Positions 9,676-18,914 are shown, counted from the stretch's first letter. The stretch: DNA of 64,000 bases from Malaciobacter mytili LMG 24559 (GCF_003346775.1 NZ_CP031219.1:1736001-1800000); one strand, 5' to 3'. Notes: generated from the letters alone by a model not told the origin. A program made the numbers and translations.

Positions 9676-10028
9676 TAGTATCCATCATTATATTTATGTT
9701 TTTTATGCTTATCTTTTTTATAGTTTTTATTGTTTTTTTCTTTTTGTAGTAAATTTGCATCTTTAAGTAAAGTTGCTCTTTCATCTTCAAAAGAAGAAGA
9801 GTGTTCTTGAGTGTAATACATAGTTTTATTAATAAAATCTTTTAATTGAGTTAAATAGTTTGAGTGAAGTTCAACAGCACTTACCCTATTCATATCTTCA
9901 TAATTTTTTTTAGTTCTTTGTATAAATAACTGCTTATCAAAATTTTCTAATTTTAATAAAGAAAGAGTTCTATTAAAAAATTTTTCTAAAACTCTTATAT
10001 ATCTTATTCGTTGTTGTTTTTCATGCAT
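9675..10028 (-). CDS. Unknown basic protein coupled to recD2
   Basis: 117 residues that I do not recognise. It is predicted helical, with a charged body and a very Lys-rich C-terminus (about 95-117, repeated K, N, H and D). No signal peptide or membrane segment is visible. It is joined by one-base TAATG overlaps to arsC upstream and recD2 downstream, so all three should be co-translated. The basic tail could contact nucleic acid, and the tight link to recD2 makes a helicase partner conceivable (inference only). Confidence 0.6.
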   Translation of the reverse strand: MHEKQQRIRYIRVLEKFFNRTLSLLKLENFDKQLFIQRTKKNYEDMNRVSAVELHSNYLTQLKDFINKTMYYTQEHSSSFEDERATLLKDANLLQKEKNNKNYKKDKHKKHKYNDGY

Positions 10029-10375
10029 TATGCTAATAACTTTACAATTTTTTCTTTTGGTCTTGCAATAACAGCACTTCCATTTTTTATTACAATTGGT
10101 CTTTCAATTAATTTTGGATATTGTGCCATTGCTTTAATAAGTTCAGTTTCACTTGCATCTTTTAAATTTAGTTCTTTGAAAAGCTCTTCTTTGCTTCTAA
10201 CTAAATCTTTTGCTGATATTCCTAACATAAGTAAAATCTCTTTTATCTCTTTTTCATTTGGTTGAGACTCAAGATATTTTACAATTTTAATATCTAACTT
10301 TCTCTCTTCTAAAAAACTTAAAGCATCTCTTGATTTTGAACATCTTGGATTGTGCCAAATTGTCACATCTTGCAT
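10028..10375 (-). CDS. arsC: ArsC-family arsenate reductase
   Basis: 115 residues of the thioredoxin-fold ArsC/Spx family. The N-terminal NPRCSKSR carries the reactive cysteine at 11. Arginines in ERPIV and IARP match those that bind arsenate in the glutaredoxin-linked enzyme. The full motif set favours arsenate reductase over Spx or YffB. There is no arsR, arsB or acr3 gene next to it; instead it leads a coupled unit with an unknown gene and recD2. The specific substrate is therefore inferred from family motifs only. Confidence 0.8.
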   Translation of the reverse strand: MQDVTIWHNPRCSKSRDALSFLEERKLDIKIVKYLESQPNEKEIKEILLMLGISAKDLVRSKEELFKELNLKDASETELIKAMAQYPKLIERPIVIKNGSAVIARPKEKIVKLLA

Positions 10376-10453
10376 ATAAATCCTTTGTTAAATTTTAAAA
10401 GATTATACCAAAAAAAATTTTATACAATATAAATTATTTCATTTTGAAATATT

Positions 10454-10828
10454 TTAAAAGTTTGGAAGAAGGTCATTTAAGCCTTCTAAACCCAGCTCTT
10501 TTAAGTCTAAATGTATTTGTCCCATTTTCTTTGTCCTATTATTTGTAATAATTGGAGCAAAAGTATTTAAACTATTTTCACTAGTAGCAGATTGTAAGAC
10601 AAAAACATAGTATATTGAGATTTCTTCTATATTTTGTATATCAAGCTTAGTTTTAAACTCTTGAGGTAATTCAAAATTTAAAGCTTTTAAAGCTCCAAAA
10701 CTCATTAGTCTAATAGTACTATTTGTCTCAACTCCTTTTATTATTGAAAAAAAATCATCCATTTTTTCAAAAATAAAACTCTTTTCCTCTTCAAATCCAT
10801 CAATAGTAACTACAACTTCATATTCCAT
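10454..10828 (-). CDS. fliW: Flagellar assembly factor FliW
   Basis: 124 residues. The C-terminal pattern, with FAPIITNN followed by KMGQIHLD, and the N-terminal GFEEEKSF are typical of FliW, which binds flagellin and the translational regulator CsrA and so controls flagellin synthesis (family knowledge). It is cytoplasmic. An AAGG SD precedes the ATG. It is divergent from the fliK-like gene at 10925, and both belong to flagellar assembly. Confidence 0.85.
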   Translation of the reverse strand: MEYEVVVTIDGFEEEKSFIFEKMDDFFSIIKGVETNSTIRLMSFGALKALNFELPQEFKTKLDIQNIEEISIYYVFVLQSATSENSLNTFAPIITNNRTKKMGQIHLDLKELGLEGLNDLLPNF

Positions 10829-10924
10829 AAGTTTTGCCTTTTTATAAAGTTAAAGCATTTTACAAAAACAAATTGTATAAGTCAATTTGATAAAAGAAGA
10901 TAATTTTATGATATACTTAATTTT

Positions 10925-13123
10925 ATGTTAATAGGAAATAGTAATACACTTTTAAATATACTTTTACCAAACCAAGATAATAAAGTGCTAAAAGAGGTAC
11001 TTAAAGAAGCAGATAATAAAGAATTAACTAATATGCTTAAAAATAATACTTCTATGAAAGAGGTATTAAAAAATCTTTTTGAAGATATTAAAAGTGGAAA
11101 TAAAAGTAATGAAACTATTCAAAATATTTTAAAAAATTCTTCTATATTTAAGGATTTAGGCAGTTTTACAGCAACTTTAAAAACCTTAGTATCCCAATTA
11201 CAAAATGATGAAAAACTTTCTAAATTTAAACCCTTATTAGAATCATTTTTAACTCAAATTGATAATTTAGATGAAAATACCTTAAAAGATTTAATAGGGA
11301 AATCAGGAGTATTTTTAGAATCAAAAATTCTAGAAAAAGCTACAAATTCAAACTTACCACCAAAAGTAAATGAATTATTAAATCAAATAAAAAATATACT
11401 TCAAAAGATAAATACTCCTGAAGCAAAACAGATTAATGAATTAATTGATAAATTAGTTTCAACGCCAAATCAAACACCAAATCAAATTCAAACAGATATA
11501 AAAAGTGTAATAAATCTTTTGCAAAATATCTCAAAAAATTTAACACAAGATAATACACAAAATTTAAATATTTTAACAAATCAACTAAAAAGTATTACAC
11601 AAGAAGCTCAATTAGTTGAATCAAAACTTCAAAATACTTTTACAAATGATAGTATTAAAAACCTAGTAGAGCAAATAAAATCTCAATTATCTTTAAATAA
11701 AAATTTTGAAGCTACAAATTTACTAAGAACTATAAATACTTTACCAAACAATGATTTTAGCCAACTTGAAACAAAACAAGCTTTACAAAATATACTAATG
11801 AATTTAGATTTCCAAGCCCCAAGTATAAAAACACCAACAATTGAATTTTTAACTACAAAATTACAAGAGTTAATTCAAACTCCACAAAATTCAAATATAA
11901 ATTTAAATGATGAGAAATCTCAAATTTTAAATCAAACAAAACAAATACTTTTTCAATTAAAAAGTGAAGTTTTATCAAATAAAGCAATAGAACCAAATAA
12001 GCTTTTATCTCAAATAGATAATCTTTTAAATATGAAAGATATGTTTTTAGAAGAAGCAAAACTTGAACCTAAAAATATTTTGCAACAATTTTTAAATAGT
12101 AATGAATTAAAAAATAGTTCTTCATTAAATTCAAATATTTCTAATTTAGTAAATCAATTAAAAAATCTAACAGATGAAATAGGTACTTTAGAAAATAAAA
12201 TACAAAATAATCAGCCAATTTTAAATGAAAAACCTGCTTTATTAACTCAAATAAAAGAGAATTTAAATCTTTTAAAAAATGAACTTTTATTTACAAATAC
12301 AATACAAACAAAAGTTTTAAATCAAGTAATTGACAAGCTGTTAAATATACAAAATCTTTTCGATAAAATAGAGCTTCCAACAGATTTTAAAATGTTGCAA
12401 GTTCAAAATAATAACATCTCCTCATTTCAAAGTAATTTTGCATCTAATATTAATAGTTTACTTTTAAATTTAAAGGAAAATATTACAAATATTTCTTCAA
12501 ATCCTAATGCAACAAATCTTCAAAATGAGATTTTAAAAACAGTAGATAAAATAGAAGATATTATTAAACAAGGAGTTCTTACAACTACAAGTTTATCAAA
12601 ACCTGATAACTCTATTTTACAAGAAGATATGAAAAGCGTACTTTTACAAATGCAAGATATGATTCCAGATAAAAATAGTGAAACTTCAAAAGCTGTGGAT
12701 AAACTTCTATTTCAAGTGGATTATTATCAACTTCTTTCCCTAACTTCAAATTCAAATTATGTTTATCTTCCTTTTTTATGGGATATGCTAGAAGATGGTT
12801 CTATTTCAATGAAAAAAACAAATGAAAAGAAGTTTTACTGTGAGATAAATTTAACACTTAAAGATTATGGACAAACACAGTTACTTTTAGGACTATATGA
12901 TAAAAATAAACTCGATTTAACAATCTTTGCCTCAAGAGACAGTTTTAAAAAATTAATAAGAGAAAATTTAACATCTTTAAAACAATCATTAAATGCTGCT
13001 GGGCTTATCCCTATGGATATAAAATTAATTGATTTAAAGAAAAATGAAGAAAAAAAACAAGAAGTTAAAAGTATCTATGAACAAAATAGTAATTTTGGCT
13101 TTGGGGTTGATATAAGGGCTTAA
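10925..13123 (+). CDS. fliK: Flagellar hook-length control protein, FliK-like
   Basis: 732 residues. The first ~560 are low-complexity, rich in Asn, Leu, Gln, Ile and Lys with repeating helical NLLNQ-type segments, as in ruler-like FliK proteins. The C-terminal part (about 590-710) matches the Flg_hook domain, with YVYLPFLWDML and LLLGLYDKNKLDLTIFA. FliK measures the hook and triggers the export switch through FlhB. The next gene encodes an FlhB C-terminal homologue, which supports the call. No SD is visible before the ATG and TATACT lies only 7 bases upstream of it, so a leaderless or near-leaderless mRNA is possible. Confidence 0.75.
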   Translation: MLIGNSNTLLNILLPNQDNKVLKEVLKEADNKELTNMLKNNTSMKEVLKNLFEDIKSGNKSNETIQNILKNSSIFKDLGSFTATLKTLVSQLQNDEKLSKFKPLLESFLTQIDNLDENTLKDLIGKSGVFLESKILEKATNSNLPPKVNELLNQIKNILQKINTPEAKQINELIDKLVSTPNQTPNQIQTDIKSVINLLQNISKNLTQDNTQNLNILTNQLKSITQEAQLVESKLQNTFTNDSIKNLVEQIKSQLSLNKNFEATNLLRTINTLPNNDFSQLETKQALQNILMNLDFQAPSIKTPTIEFLTTKLQELIQTPQNSNINLNDEKSQILNQTKQILFQLKSEVLSNKAIEPNKLLSQIDNLLNMKDMFLEEAKLEPKNILQQFLNSNELKNSSSLNSNISNLVNQLKNLTDEIGTLENKIQNNQPILNEKPALLTQIKENLNLLKNELLFTNTIQTKVLNQVIDKLLNIQNLFDKIELPTDFKMLQVQNNNISSFQSNFASNINSLLLNLKENITNISSNPNATNLQNEILKTVDKIEDIIKQGVLTTTSLSKPDNSILQEDMKSVLLQMQDMIPDKNSETSKAVDKLLFQVDYYQLLSLTSNSNYVYLPFLWDMLEDGSISMKKTNEKKFYCEINLTLKDYGQTQLLLGLYDKNKLDLTIFASRDSFKKLIRENLTSLKQSLNAAGLIPMDIKLIDLKKNEEKKQEVKSIYEQNSNFGFGVDIRA

Positions 13124-13124
13124 A

Positions 13125-13400
13125 ATGGAAAAAAAATTTATTCAAAAAGCAGCAGCCTTAAAATATGATATACAAAATGACAATGCTCCAAAATTAGTTG
13201 CAAAAGGGGAAGCCCAAATTGCTAAAAATATAATAAAAATTGCACAAGATAATAATCTTCCTATTAAAAAAGATGAAGATTTAATTGAATTACTATCAAA
13301 ACTAGATATTGATAAAGAGATTCCTGCTAGTATGTATAAAGCAGTTGCTGAAATTTTTAGCTTTATTTATAAACTAACAAATCAACCTAAAAAAGATTAG
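13125..13400 (+). CDS. flhX: FlhX, FlhB C-terminal-domain homologue
   Basis: 91 residues resembling only the cytoplasmic C-terminal domain of FlhB/YscU export-switch proteins. It lacks the FlhB membrane part. The NPTH autocleavage motif is not present; the equivalent stretch reads NDNAPKLVAKG. Stand-alone homologues of this kind are known in Campylobacter as FlhX. It starts one base after the fliK-like stop, so the two are co-translated and likely act together at the export gate. Confidence 0.8.
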   Translation: MEKKFIQKAAALKYDIQNDNAPKLVAKGEAQIAKNIIKIAQDNNLPIKKDEDLIELLSKLDIDKEIPASMYKAVAEIFSFIYKLTNQPKKD

Positions 13401-13466
13401 AGCTAGAACCTAAAATTAAGAGTTTTTATATTATAATCTTCGAACTTTTAAAGAAGAAAATGCCTA

Positions 13467-13907
13467 ATGAAGAAAACCATATTTGATAATTTATTAACTG
13501 TTATTTTAGTATTTATTTTTCCTATTTTAATAAACTTTTTATCATCTATTTATTTTAATCCAGTATTTTTAATTGGTATTTTATTTTTAACTTTTATAAA
13601 TATTTTGAAAAAAGAGTTTTATTACAGTGCCTTTTTTTTAGCACTAGGTATATTTTTTATAGAGTTAAATAATGGATTTAAACCTTTTAGTTTAATTCTT
13701 CTTAGCTTTTTTATTTATGCTTTTATTGTACCTTATATAAAAAGAGTTGTTTCATATAGTCAATTAAATGATTACTTATATATTTTGATTTTCTATTTTG
13801 GATTTACACTTTTATATATAGCAAATAATAGCTATTCCCATGAACTTCTTTTTACAATTTTTATAAATATTGTTATTGATTTTATTATTGTTGGACTTAT
13901 GATATGA
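13467..13907 (+). CDS. MreD-like membrane protein preceding mrdA
   Basis: 146 residues with about five hydrophobic membrane helices and almost no soluble part. The stop overlaps the start of mrdA (ATGA). Its size, topology and position directly before penicillin-binding protein 2 fit a rod-shape factor of the MreD type, which links MreC/MreB to the elongation synthase. Sequence motifs of MreD are weak, so the name rests on context. A TATTATAAT-like promoter element lies about 35 bases upstream. Confidence 0.5.
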   Translation: MKKTIFDNLLTVILVFIFPILINFLSSIYFNPVFLIGILFLTFINILKKEFYYSAFFLALGIFFIELNNGFKPFSLILLSFFIYAFIVPYIKRVVSYSQLNDYLYILIFYFGFTLLYIANNSYSHELLFTIFINIVIDFIIVGLMI

Positions 13908-15673
13908 GAAGATTAAATTTTATACTTATTTTTATTGCTATTTTGATGATTGTTTTACTTGCAAGAATATACTTTTTAAGTATTAAATCAAATACTTATT
14001 ATGAAGAATTATCAAAACAAAACTATATTAAAAGAGTTTATATTGCTCCATCAAGAGGGATTATTGAAGATAGAAATGGTATTCCTTTAGCTATTAATAA
14101 TCTTGGATTTTCTATAACTATAAAACCTCATTTACGTTCTTATAAAAATAAAGATAAATTACTAGAAATTATAGATTTTATTACAAAACATTTTCCAGAA
14201 TATGATAAAGATGAATTATTAAAAAAATATAAAAGATTAGATTCTGCATATAAGCATGATTATGTTCAATTAATAGATTATATAGCATATGATGATTTTT
14301 TCTCAAAATTTACACTATTTAATTCAATAGAAGATATAAAAGTAGAACCAGCTGTAAAAAGGTATTATCCATATCATAATATAGCTTCTCATGTTATTGG
14401 GTATGTGGGAAAATCTTCTAAAAAAGATATAGAAGAGAATGAACTTTCTAAATATAGTGGAATAGTTGGAAAAAATGGTTTAGAAAAATATTATAATAAA
14501 AAACTTCAAGGGGAGCTTGGATATAAAGATGTAAAAGTAAATGCTTTAAATAAAGAATTGGAAATTTTAGAAGAGAAAAAACCTAAAGAAGATAATACTT
14601 TAAAAACTACAATAGATATAGAACTTCAAAAATATATTCAAGATAATTTCAATCATAAAAGTGGTGCTGTAATTGTTATGAATGCCCAAAATGGTGAACT
14701 TTTAGCAGCGGCATCTTTTCCTGAATATGATAATAATATTTTTGTTGGAGGAATTACTCAAAAAGAGTGGGATGCTATGAGAAATAGCTTTGATCATCCA
14801 TTTACAAATAAACTTGTAAATGGTTTATATCCTCCAGGTTCTGTTCATAAAATGGGTGTAGCTTTAGCTTTATTAGAAAATGGTATTCAACCTGATTATA
14901 CAGTTTATTGTAATGGTGAACTTCAAATAGGAAATAGAAAATTTAGATGTTGGAAAACAACAGGACATGGAACTGTTAATTTTAGAAAAGCATTAAGAGA
15001 AAGTTGTGATGATTTCTTTTATAAAGCAAGCTTAAAAGTTGGTATAAGTAAAATTGCAAATACTTTAGAAAAATATGGATTTGGACAAGAAACGGGAGTT
15101 GATCAAATCAATGAATTTATAGGTGTAAATCCAAGTAAAGAGTGGAAAAAAGAAAGATATAACCAACCTTGGTATATAGGAGAGACAGTAATTACTTCTA
15201 TTGGTCAAGGATATACTTTAGTAACTCCAATGCAAGTTGCTAGATATACTGCTTTTTTAGCAACAGGAAAACTTCCTAAACCACATTTTTATAAAGATAA
15301 TTATGAAGAACCTGTTGAAATACCAACAAAACCAAGATATTTAAGAATTATAAGAAATGGTATGTATGATGTGGCAAATGAAGAATTGGGTACTGCTTCA
15401 AAACATATTAAATCAAAAATTAAAATTGCAGCAAAAACAGGAACTGCACAAGTTATTTCTATTCCTCAATCTGAAAAGAAAAGAATGAAAGAGAGTGAAT
15501 TGGAATATTACCATAGATCTCATGCTTGGTTAAATACTTATGGTCCATTTGATGACCCACAGTATGTAGTTGTTGCTTTAGTTGAACATGGAGGACATGG
15601 AGGTTCAGCAGCAGGTCCTATGGTAACAAAAATCTATAATAAGTTACATGAGTTAGGTTATATTAAAAAATAA
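13904..15673 (+). CDS. mrdA: Penicillin-binding protein 2 (elongation transpeptidase)
   Basis: 589 residues. One N-terminal membrane anchor (about 5-25) is followed by the dimerisation domain and a C-terminal transpeptidase domain. The active-site SxxK is SVHK within YPPGSVHKMG, the SxN-type motif is SCD, and the KTGT box occurs in AAKTGTAQV. It cross-links peptidoglycan during cell elongation in the periplasm. It overlaps the MreD-like gene by four bases. The active-site pattern and length match MrdA/PBP2 rather than division PBP3. Confidence 0.93.
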   Translation: MRRLNFILIFIAILMIVLLARIYFLSIKSNTYYEELSKQNYIKRVYIAPSRGIIEDRNGIPLAINNLGFSITIKPHLRSYKNKDKLLEIIDFITKHFPEYDKDELLKKYKRLDSAYKHDYVQLIDYIAYDDFFSKFTLFNSIEDIKVEPAVKRYYPYHNIASHVIGYVGKSSKKDIEENELSKYSGIVGKNGLEKYYNKKLQGELGYKDVKVNALNKELEILEEKKPKEDNTLKTTIDIELQKYIQDNFNHKSGAVIVMNAQNGELLAAASFPEYDNNIFVGGITQKEWDAMRNSFDHPFTNKLVNGLYPPGSVHKMGVALALLENGIQPDYTVYCNGELQIGNRKFRCWKTTGHGTVNFRKALRESCDDFFYKASLKVGISKIANTLEKYGFGQETGVDQINEFIGVNPSKEWKKERYNQPWYIGETVITSIGQGYTLVTPMQVARYTAFLATGKLPKPHFYKDNYEEPVEIPTKPRYLRIIRNGMYDVANEELGTASKHIKSKIKIAAKTGTAQVISIPQSEKKRMKESELEYYHRSHAWLNTYGPFDDPQYVVVALVEHGGHGGSAAGPMVTKIYNKLHELGYIKK

Positions 15674-15725
15674 GCCTTTAATTGATTTTTAGTTATTATT
15701 TTACCATTAAAAAAAGGATATATTT

Positions 15726-16454
15726 TTGAAATTTTTTGCATATTTATTATTTTTTACTTCATTTTTATTTGCAGCTGATACACCACCTGTTGTAAATCTC
15801 TCTGTTGCAGCACTTGAAGAACCTGCACAGTTTGTAAGAACTATAAATATAGCAATTATTTTAGGATTATTAGTATTAGCTCCTACTTTACTTTTAATGG
15901 CTACAAGTTTTACAAGACTTTTAATTGTTTTTTCACTATTAAAACAAGCCTTAGGATTACAACAAACTCCTCCTTCTCAAGTAATTGTATCAATGGCTTT
16001 AATCCTAACTATTTTTATTATGGAACCCTATGCAAAAAAATCATGGAATGAAGCAATAGTTCCTTATATGGATGAAAAAATAGGATATGAAGAGGCTTTT
16101 GAAAAAGGAACTAAACCTTTTAAAGAGTTTATGATAAAAAATACAAGAGAATCTGATTTGGGATTATTTTATAGAATAAAAAAACAAGAAAATCCTAAAA
16201 ATATTGATGATGTTCCATTAACACTTTTAATGCCTGCTTTTATTGTAAGTGAATTAAGAACTGCCTTTGAAATAGGTTTTTTAATATTTTTACCCTTTTT
16301 AGTTATTGATATTATTGTATCTTCTATTCTTATGAGTTTAGGTATGATGATGCTTCCACCTGTAATGATCTCCTTACCTATAAAACTAATCTTTTTTATT
16401 GTAATTGATGGTTGGTTTTTAATAATAGGAAATCTAGCCCAATCCTTTAAATAG
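15726..16454 (+). CDS. fliP: Flagellar biosynthesis protein FliP
   Basis: 242 residues. An N-terminal signal peptide (about 1-16) precedes four membrane helices. The stretch FSLLKQALGLQQTPPSQV and the C-terminal MMMLPPVMISLPIK are hallmarks of FliP, a core subunit of the type III export gate with FliQ and FliR. The start is TTG with an AAGGA SD; an ATG is not available near the signal peptide. FliQ and FliR are not adjacent, so the export genes are scattered, as in related species. Confidence 0.93.
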   Translation: MKFFAYLLFFTSFLFAADTPPVVNLSVAALEEPAQFVRTINIAIILGLLVLAPTLLLMATSFTRLLIVFSLLKQALGLQQTPPSQVIVSMALILTIFIMEPYAKKSWNEAIVPYMDEKIGYEEAFEKGTKPFKEFMIKNTRESDLGLFYRIKKQENPKNIDDVPLTLLMPAFIVSELRTAFEIGFLIFLPFLVIDIIVSSILMSLGMMMLPPVMISLPIKLIFFIVIDGWFLIIGNLAQSFK

Positions 16455-16542
16455 TCTTTTAAGTATAAAAGTATAAATATAATTCTTATTTTTATATAAT
16501 TTTGCTATTATTTTATAGCTAAACAATTAAAAAGGAATTAAA

Positions 16543-17334
16543 ATGAAAAGAAGTATTTTAAAAATATTAAGTTCAAGTTTATTTGCTATTTTTATCCTTA
16601 CAGGATGCGGAATAAATAAAGTATATAATGTACCCTCTAAAACTTTCAAAGAAAAACCAGAAAACCAAACTGTTTACAATGCTATTATTAAAGCAGGAGA
16701 GTATTTAGGTTGGAATATGAAACAAGTTGATAATAATACAATTATTGGAAATCTTGTAATTAGAGAACATATTGCAAAAATACAAATAACTTATGATAAA
16801 AACTCTTACAATATAAAGCTTTTAGAAGCACAGAATTTAAATTATGATAAAAGTAATAATACTATTCATAATAACTACAATGGTTGGATAAGAAACTTAG
16901 AAAACCAAATTGATTCTAAATTGATAGTTTTAAAAATGAATGAAAAATTAAAAATAGAAGAACAACTTGCCGCTAATTATAAAAAAGATCAAATGCCAGC
17001 AGGAAATAATAAATATAAACCAATTTATGATGTGGAAAATAAAAGCATAAATAAAAAATATGAAAATATTCAACAAATAAGCCAAAAAATACTTAATGTT
17101 GGAGATAAAACAAATTGGGTTATGTCTAAACAAAAAGAGGGATTTATTTTGGCAAAAGTTGTAAGAAGAGTTCATACTGCAATAGTTAGAATTGATTATA
17201 CTTTAGACTCTTATAGTATTAAATATATTACAAGTACAAACTTAGGTGCAGATACACATTATAATATTCATAATAACTATAATATTTGGATAAAAGAGTT
17301 AGAAGAAGGAATAGATTTTACTTTAAATAACTAA
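16543..17334 (+). CDS. Lipoprotein with a tandemly duplicated unknown domain
   Basis: 263 residues with a lipoprotein signal (LTGC, lipidated Cys at about 22). The mature part has two copies of one domain, about 40-130 and 165-260. Each ends in a shared segment: IHNNYNGWIRNLENQID in copy 1 and IHNNYNIWIKELEEGID in copy 2. I do not know its function. It stands alone between fliP and a convergent acetyltransferase. A good AAAAAGG SD precedes the ATG. Duplication with retained length suggests two similar binding sites in an envelope protein (inference). Confidence 0.75.
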   Translation: MKRSILKILSSSLFAIFILTGCGINKVYNVPSKTFKEKPENQTVYNAIIKAGEYLGWNMKQVDNNTIIGNLVIREHIAKIQITYDKNSYNIKLLEAQNLNYDKSNNTIHNNYNGWIRNLENQIDSKLIVLKMNEKLKIEEQLAANYKKDQMPAGNNKYKPIYDVENKSINKKYENIQQISQKILNVGDKTNWVMSKQKEGFILAKVVRRVHTAIVRIDYTLDSYSIKYITSTNLGADTHYNIHNNYNIWIKELEEGIDFTLNN

Positions 17335-17335
17335 A

Positions 17336-17357
17336 GCTAGAAGAGTTTTCTTCTAGC
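17336..17357. terminator. Bidirectional hairpin after the duplicated-domain lipoprotein
   Basis: GCTAGAAGA and TCTTCTAGC form a perfect 9-bp stem with a GTTT loop. It fills the 24-base gap between two convergent genes. A T-rich run follows on the minus strand. Confidence 0.75.
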
Positions 17358-17358
17358 C

Positions 17359-17820
17359 TTATAAATCATATACCATAGCAATTTCATTACAAACAGGAAA
17401 ATGCTTACATCTAATACAGTCTGCCCATATTTTATGTTCTGGAATATCTTCTTTATCTATAACTTTAAAACCTAAGCTTTCAAAGAAACCTTGTTCATAA
17501 GTTAGTGATAAGATTTGTTCCAATCCTAGTTTCTTACCTTCTTCAATACAGTGTTCTACTAATTGTTTACCAAGTTTTAAACCTCTATACTCTTTACCTA
17601 CAATTAAACTTCTAACTTCTGATAATCTAATTGAATGTATATGCAAAGCTGTAAAACCTGCAATTTTTCCATCTACACTTACAACAGTGTATGACCTAAT
17701 TGTATTGGCCATCTCATCTTCTGTTCTTAAAAGAATTTTTCCACTTTCAACTTCAGGTTTTACTAAAGCTTGCATTTGTTTAATATGCGATACATTTGGT
17801 TTAAAAAACTTGATTTCCAA
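17359..17820 (-). CDS. GNAT N-acetyltransferase, short ArgA-type
   Basis: 153 residues of the GNAT fold. The acetyl-CoA binding signature lies around YRGLKLGKQLVEHC, and the C-terminus has CIRCKHFPVCNE, a Cys-rich ending typical of the acetyltransferase domain of ArgA-like N-acetylglutamate synthases. Stand-alone forms serve arginine synthesis in some bacteria (family knowledge), but other substrates are possible. The start is TTG at 17820 with GGAG 7 bases upstream, inside the 3' end of engB (20-base overlap). It is the last gene of the envelope operon. Confidence 0.7.
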   Translation of the reverse strand: MEIKFFKPNVSHIKQMQALVKPEVESGKILLRTEDEMANTIRSYTVVSVDGKIAGFTALHIHSIRLSEVRSLIVGKEYRGLKLGKQLVEHCIEEGKKLGLEQILSLTYEQGFFESLGFKVIDKEDIPEHKIWADCIRCKHFPVCNEIAMVYDL

Positions 17821-18412
17821 ATAGATGCTCCGTTATTGCATTTTGTAAAGAGTCCATACCTTTTTTCTTTAAATTTGAAATAAAAATACCATTAGGATAC
17901 TCTCTTTTTAATTTTGCTAAATCATTTTGTTTTAATTTATCTGTTTTTGTAAAAGCGTGTATAATAATTTGGTCACCTCTTTTAATACTTGATAAAAATT
18001 CATCAACATTTTTATCAATATCTAAAGAAGGATGCCTAGAATCAATTAAATGAACAAATATTTGTAAACAAGGTCTTTGCTCTAAATAATTAGTTAAGTT
18101 TCTATTCCAATCTTTTTTTAAGCCTTTAGATACTTTTGCATATCCAAAACCTGGTAAATCAACAAACCTTGCAAATAAATAAGGCATTTCTTCATTTGAA
18201 GTTTTAAATTTAATATTAAAATAGTTTATTAACTGAGTTTTCCCAGGAGTAGAAGAAGATTTTGCCAAACCTTTTCTATTTGTTAAAGTATTTAATAATG
18301 AAGATTTACCAACATTACTTCTTCCTAAAAATGCAACTTCAGCCACATTGGGATCAGGAGAGTCAGCTATACTTTGAGCTGACTGCAAAAATGTTGCATC
18401 AACTATTTTCAT
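17801..18412 (-). CDS. engB: Ribosome-biogenesis GTPase EngB (YihA/YsxC)
   Basis: 203 residues of a TrmE-Era-EngA-EngB-Septin-like GTPase. G1 is GRSNVGKS near residue 30, G3 is DLPGFG, and G4 is TKTDK. EngB helps late assembly of the large ribosomal subunit. The ATG overlaps the lptA stop by one base, and the 3' end overlaps the acetyltransferase start. Position after lptA is conserved in Campylobacter. Confidence 0.93.
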   Translation of the reverse strand: MKIVDATFLQSAQSIADSPDPNVAEVAFLGRSNVGKSSLLNTLTNRKGLAKSSSTPGKTQLINYFNIKFKTSNEEMPYLFARFVDLPGFGYAKVSKGLKKDWNRNLTNYLEQRPCLQIFVHLIDSRHPSLDIDKNVDEFLSSIKRGDQIIIHAFTKTDKLKQNDLAKLKREYPNGIFISNLKKKGMDSLQNAITEHLFGNQVF

Positions 18413-18906
18413 TATTTATCAGCCTTTGCACTATCTTTATTATTATCTAAATTTATAATAAATCTAACGGGCTTATCTTCAGTTCCACTAACTTTTGCTT
18501 CACCTGTTGTTTGGTTTATAAAGATTTTATCTCCATAGATTTTTCTATCTTCTACTTTTTCTTTTATATATCCATTTCCAATAATCTCATATTCTTCTTT
18601 ATTTGGATAATATATTACTTTATTACCTTTTCCTTCATACTCTTTATCTTTTGAAATAATATCAAAAGAGACATTTCCAATGGCTATATATTTTAAAGGT
18701 ACTCTTTTTTCTGAATCTTTTGAAGACATATAGACTTCTAATCTATCCGCATCTAATTTATCTTTAGCTTTTCTAAGTTTAACATCTCCTGTAAAAATAG
18801 AAATTCCTTTTGCATCATTTGCTTCAAATTTTTTAGCATCTATAACTAATTTTTCTTGTGCAAAAAGCATTGAAGAAGCTACTAAACTTAATAAAAAATA
18901 TTTCAT
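18412..18906 (-). CDS. lptA: LptA, periplasmic lipopolysaccharide bridge protein
   Basis: 164 residues with a signal peptide (about 1-16, cut after MLFA). The OstA/LptA beta-jellyroll spans about 20-150, with repeats such as FTGDVKLRKA, IGNVSF and IIGNGYIK. LptA polymerises across the periplasm to carry lipopolysaccharide from LptC to LptD. It lies directly after lptC and is coupled to engB by a TAATG overlap. Confidence 0.88.
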   Translation of the reverse strand: MKYFLLSLVASSMLFAQEKLVIDAKKFEANDAKGISIFTGDVKLRKAKDKLDADRLEVYMSSKDSEKRVPLKYIAIGNVSFDIISKDKEYEGKGNKVIYYPNKEEYEIIGNGYIKEKVEDRKIYGDKIFINQTTGEAKVSGTEDKPVRFIINLDNNKDSAKADK

Positions 18907-18914
18907 ATCTATCC

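Noticed and set aside
16456-16471. CTTTTA/TAAAAG hairpin after fliP
   Set aside because: A six-pair AT-only stem is too weak to call a terminator in such AT-rich DNA.
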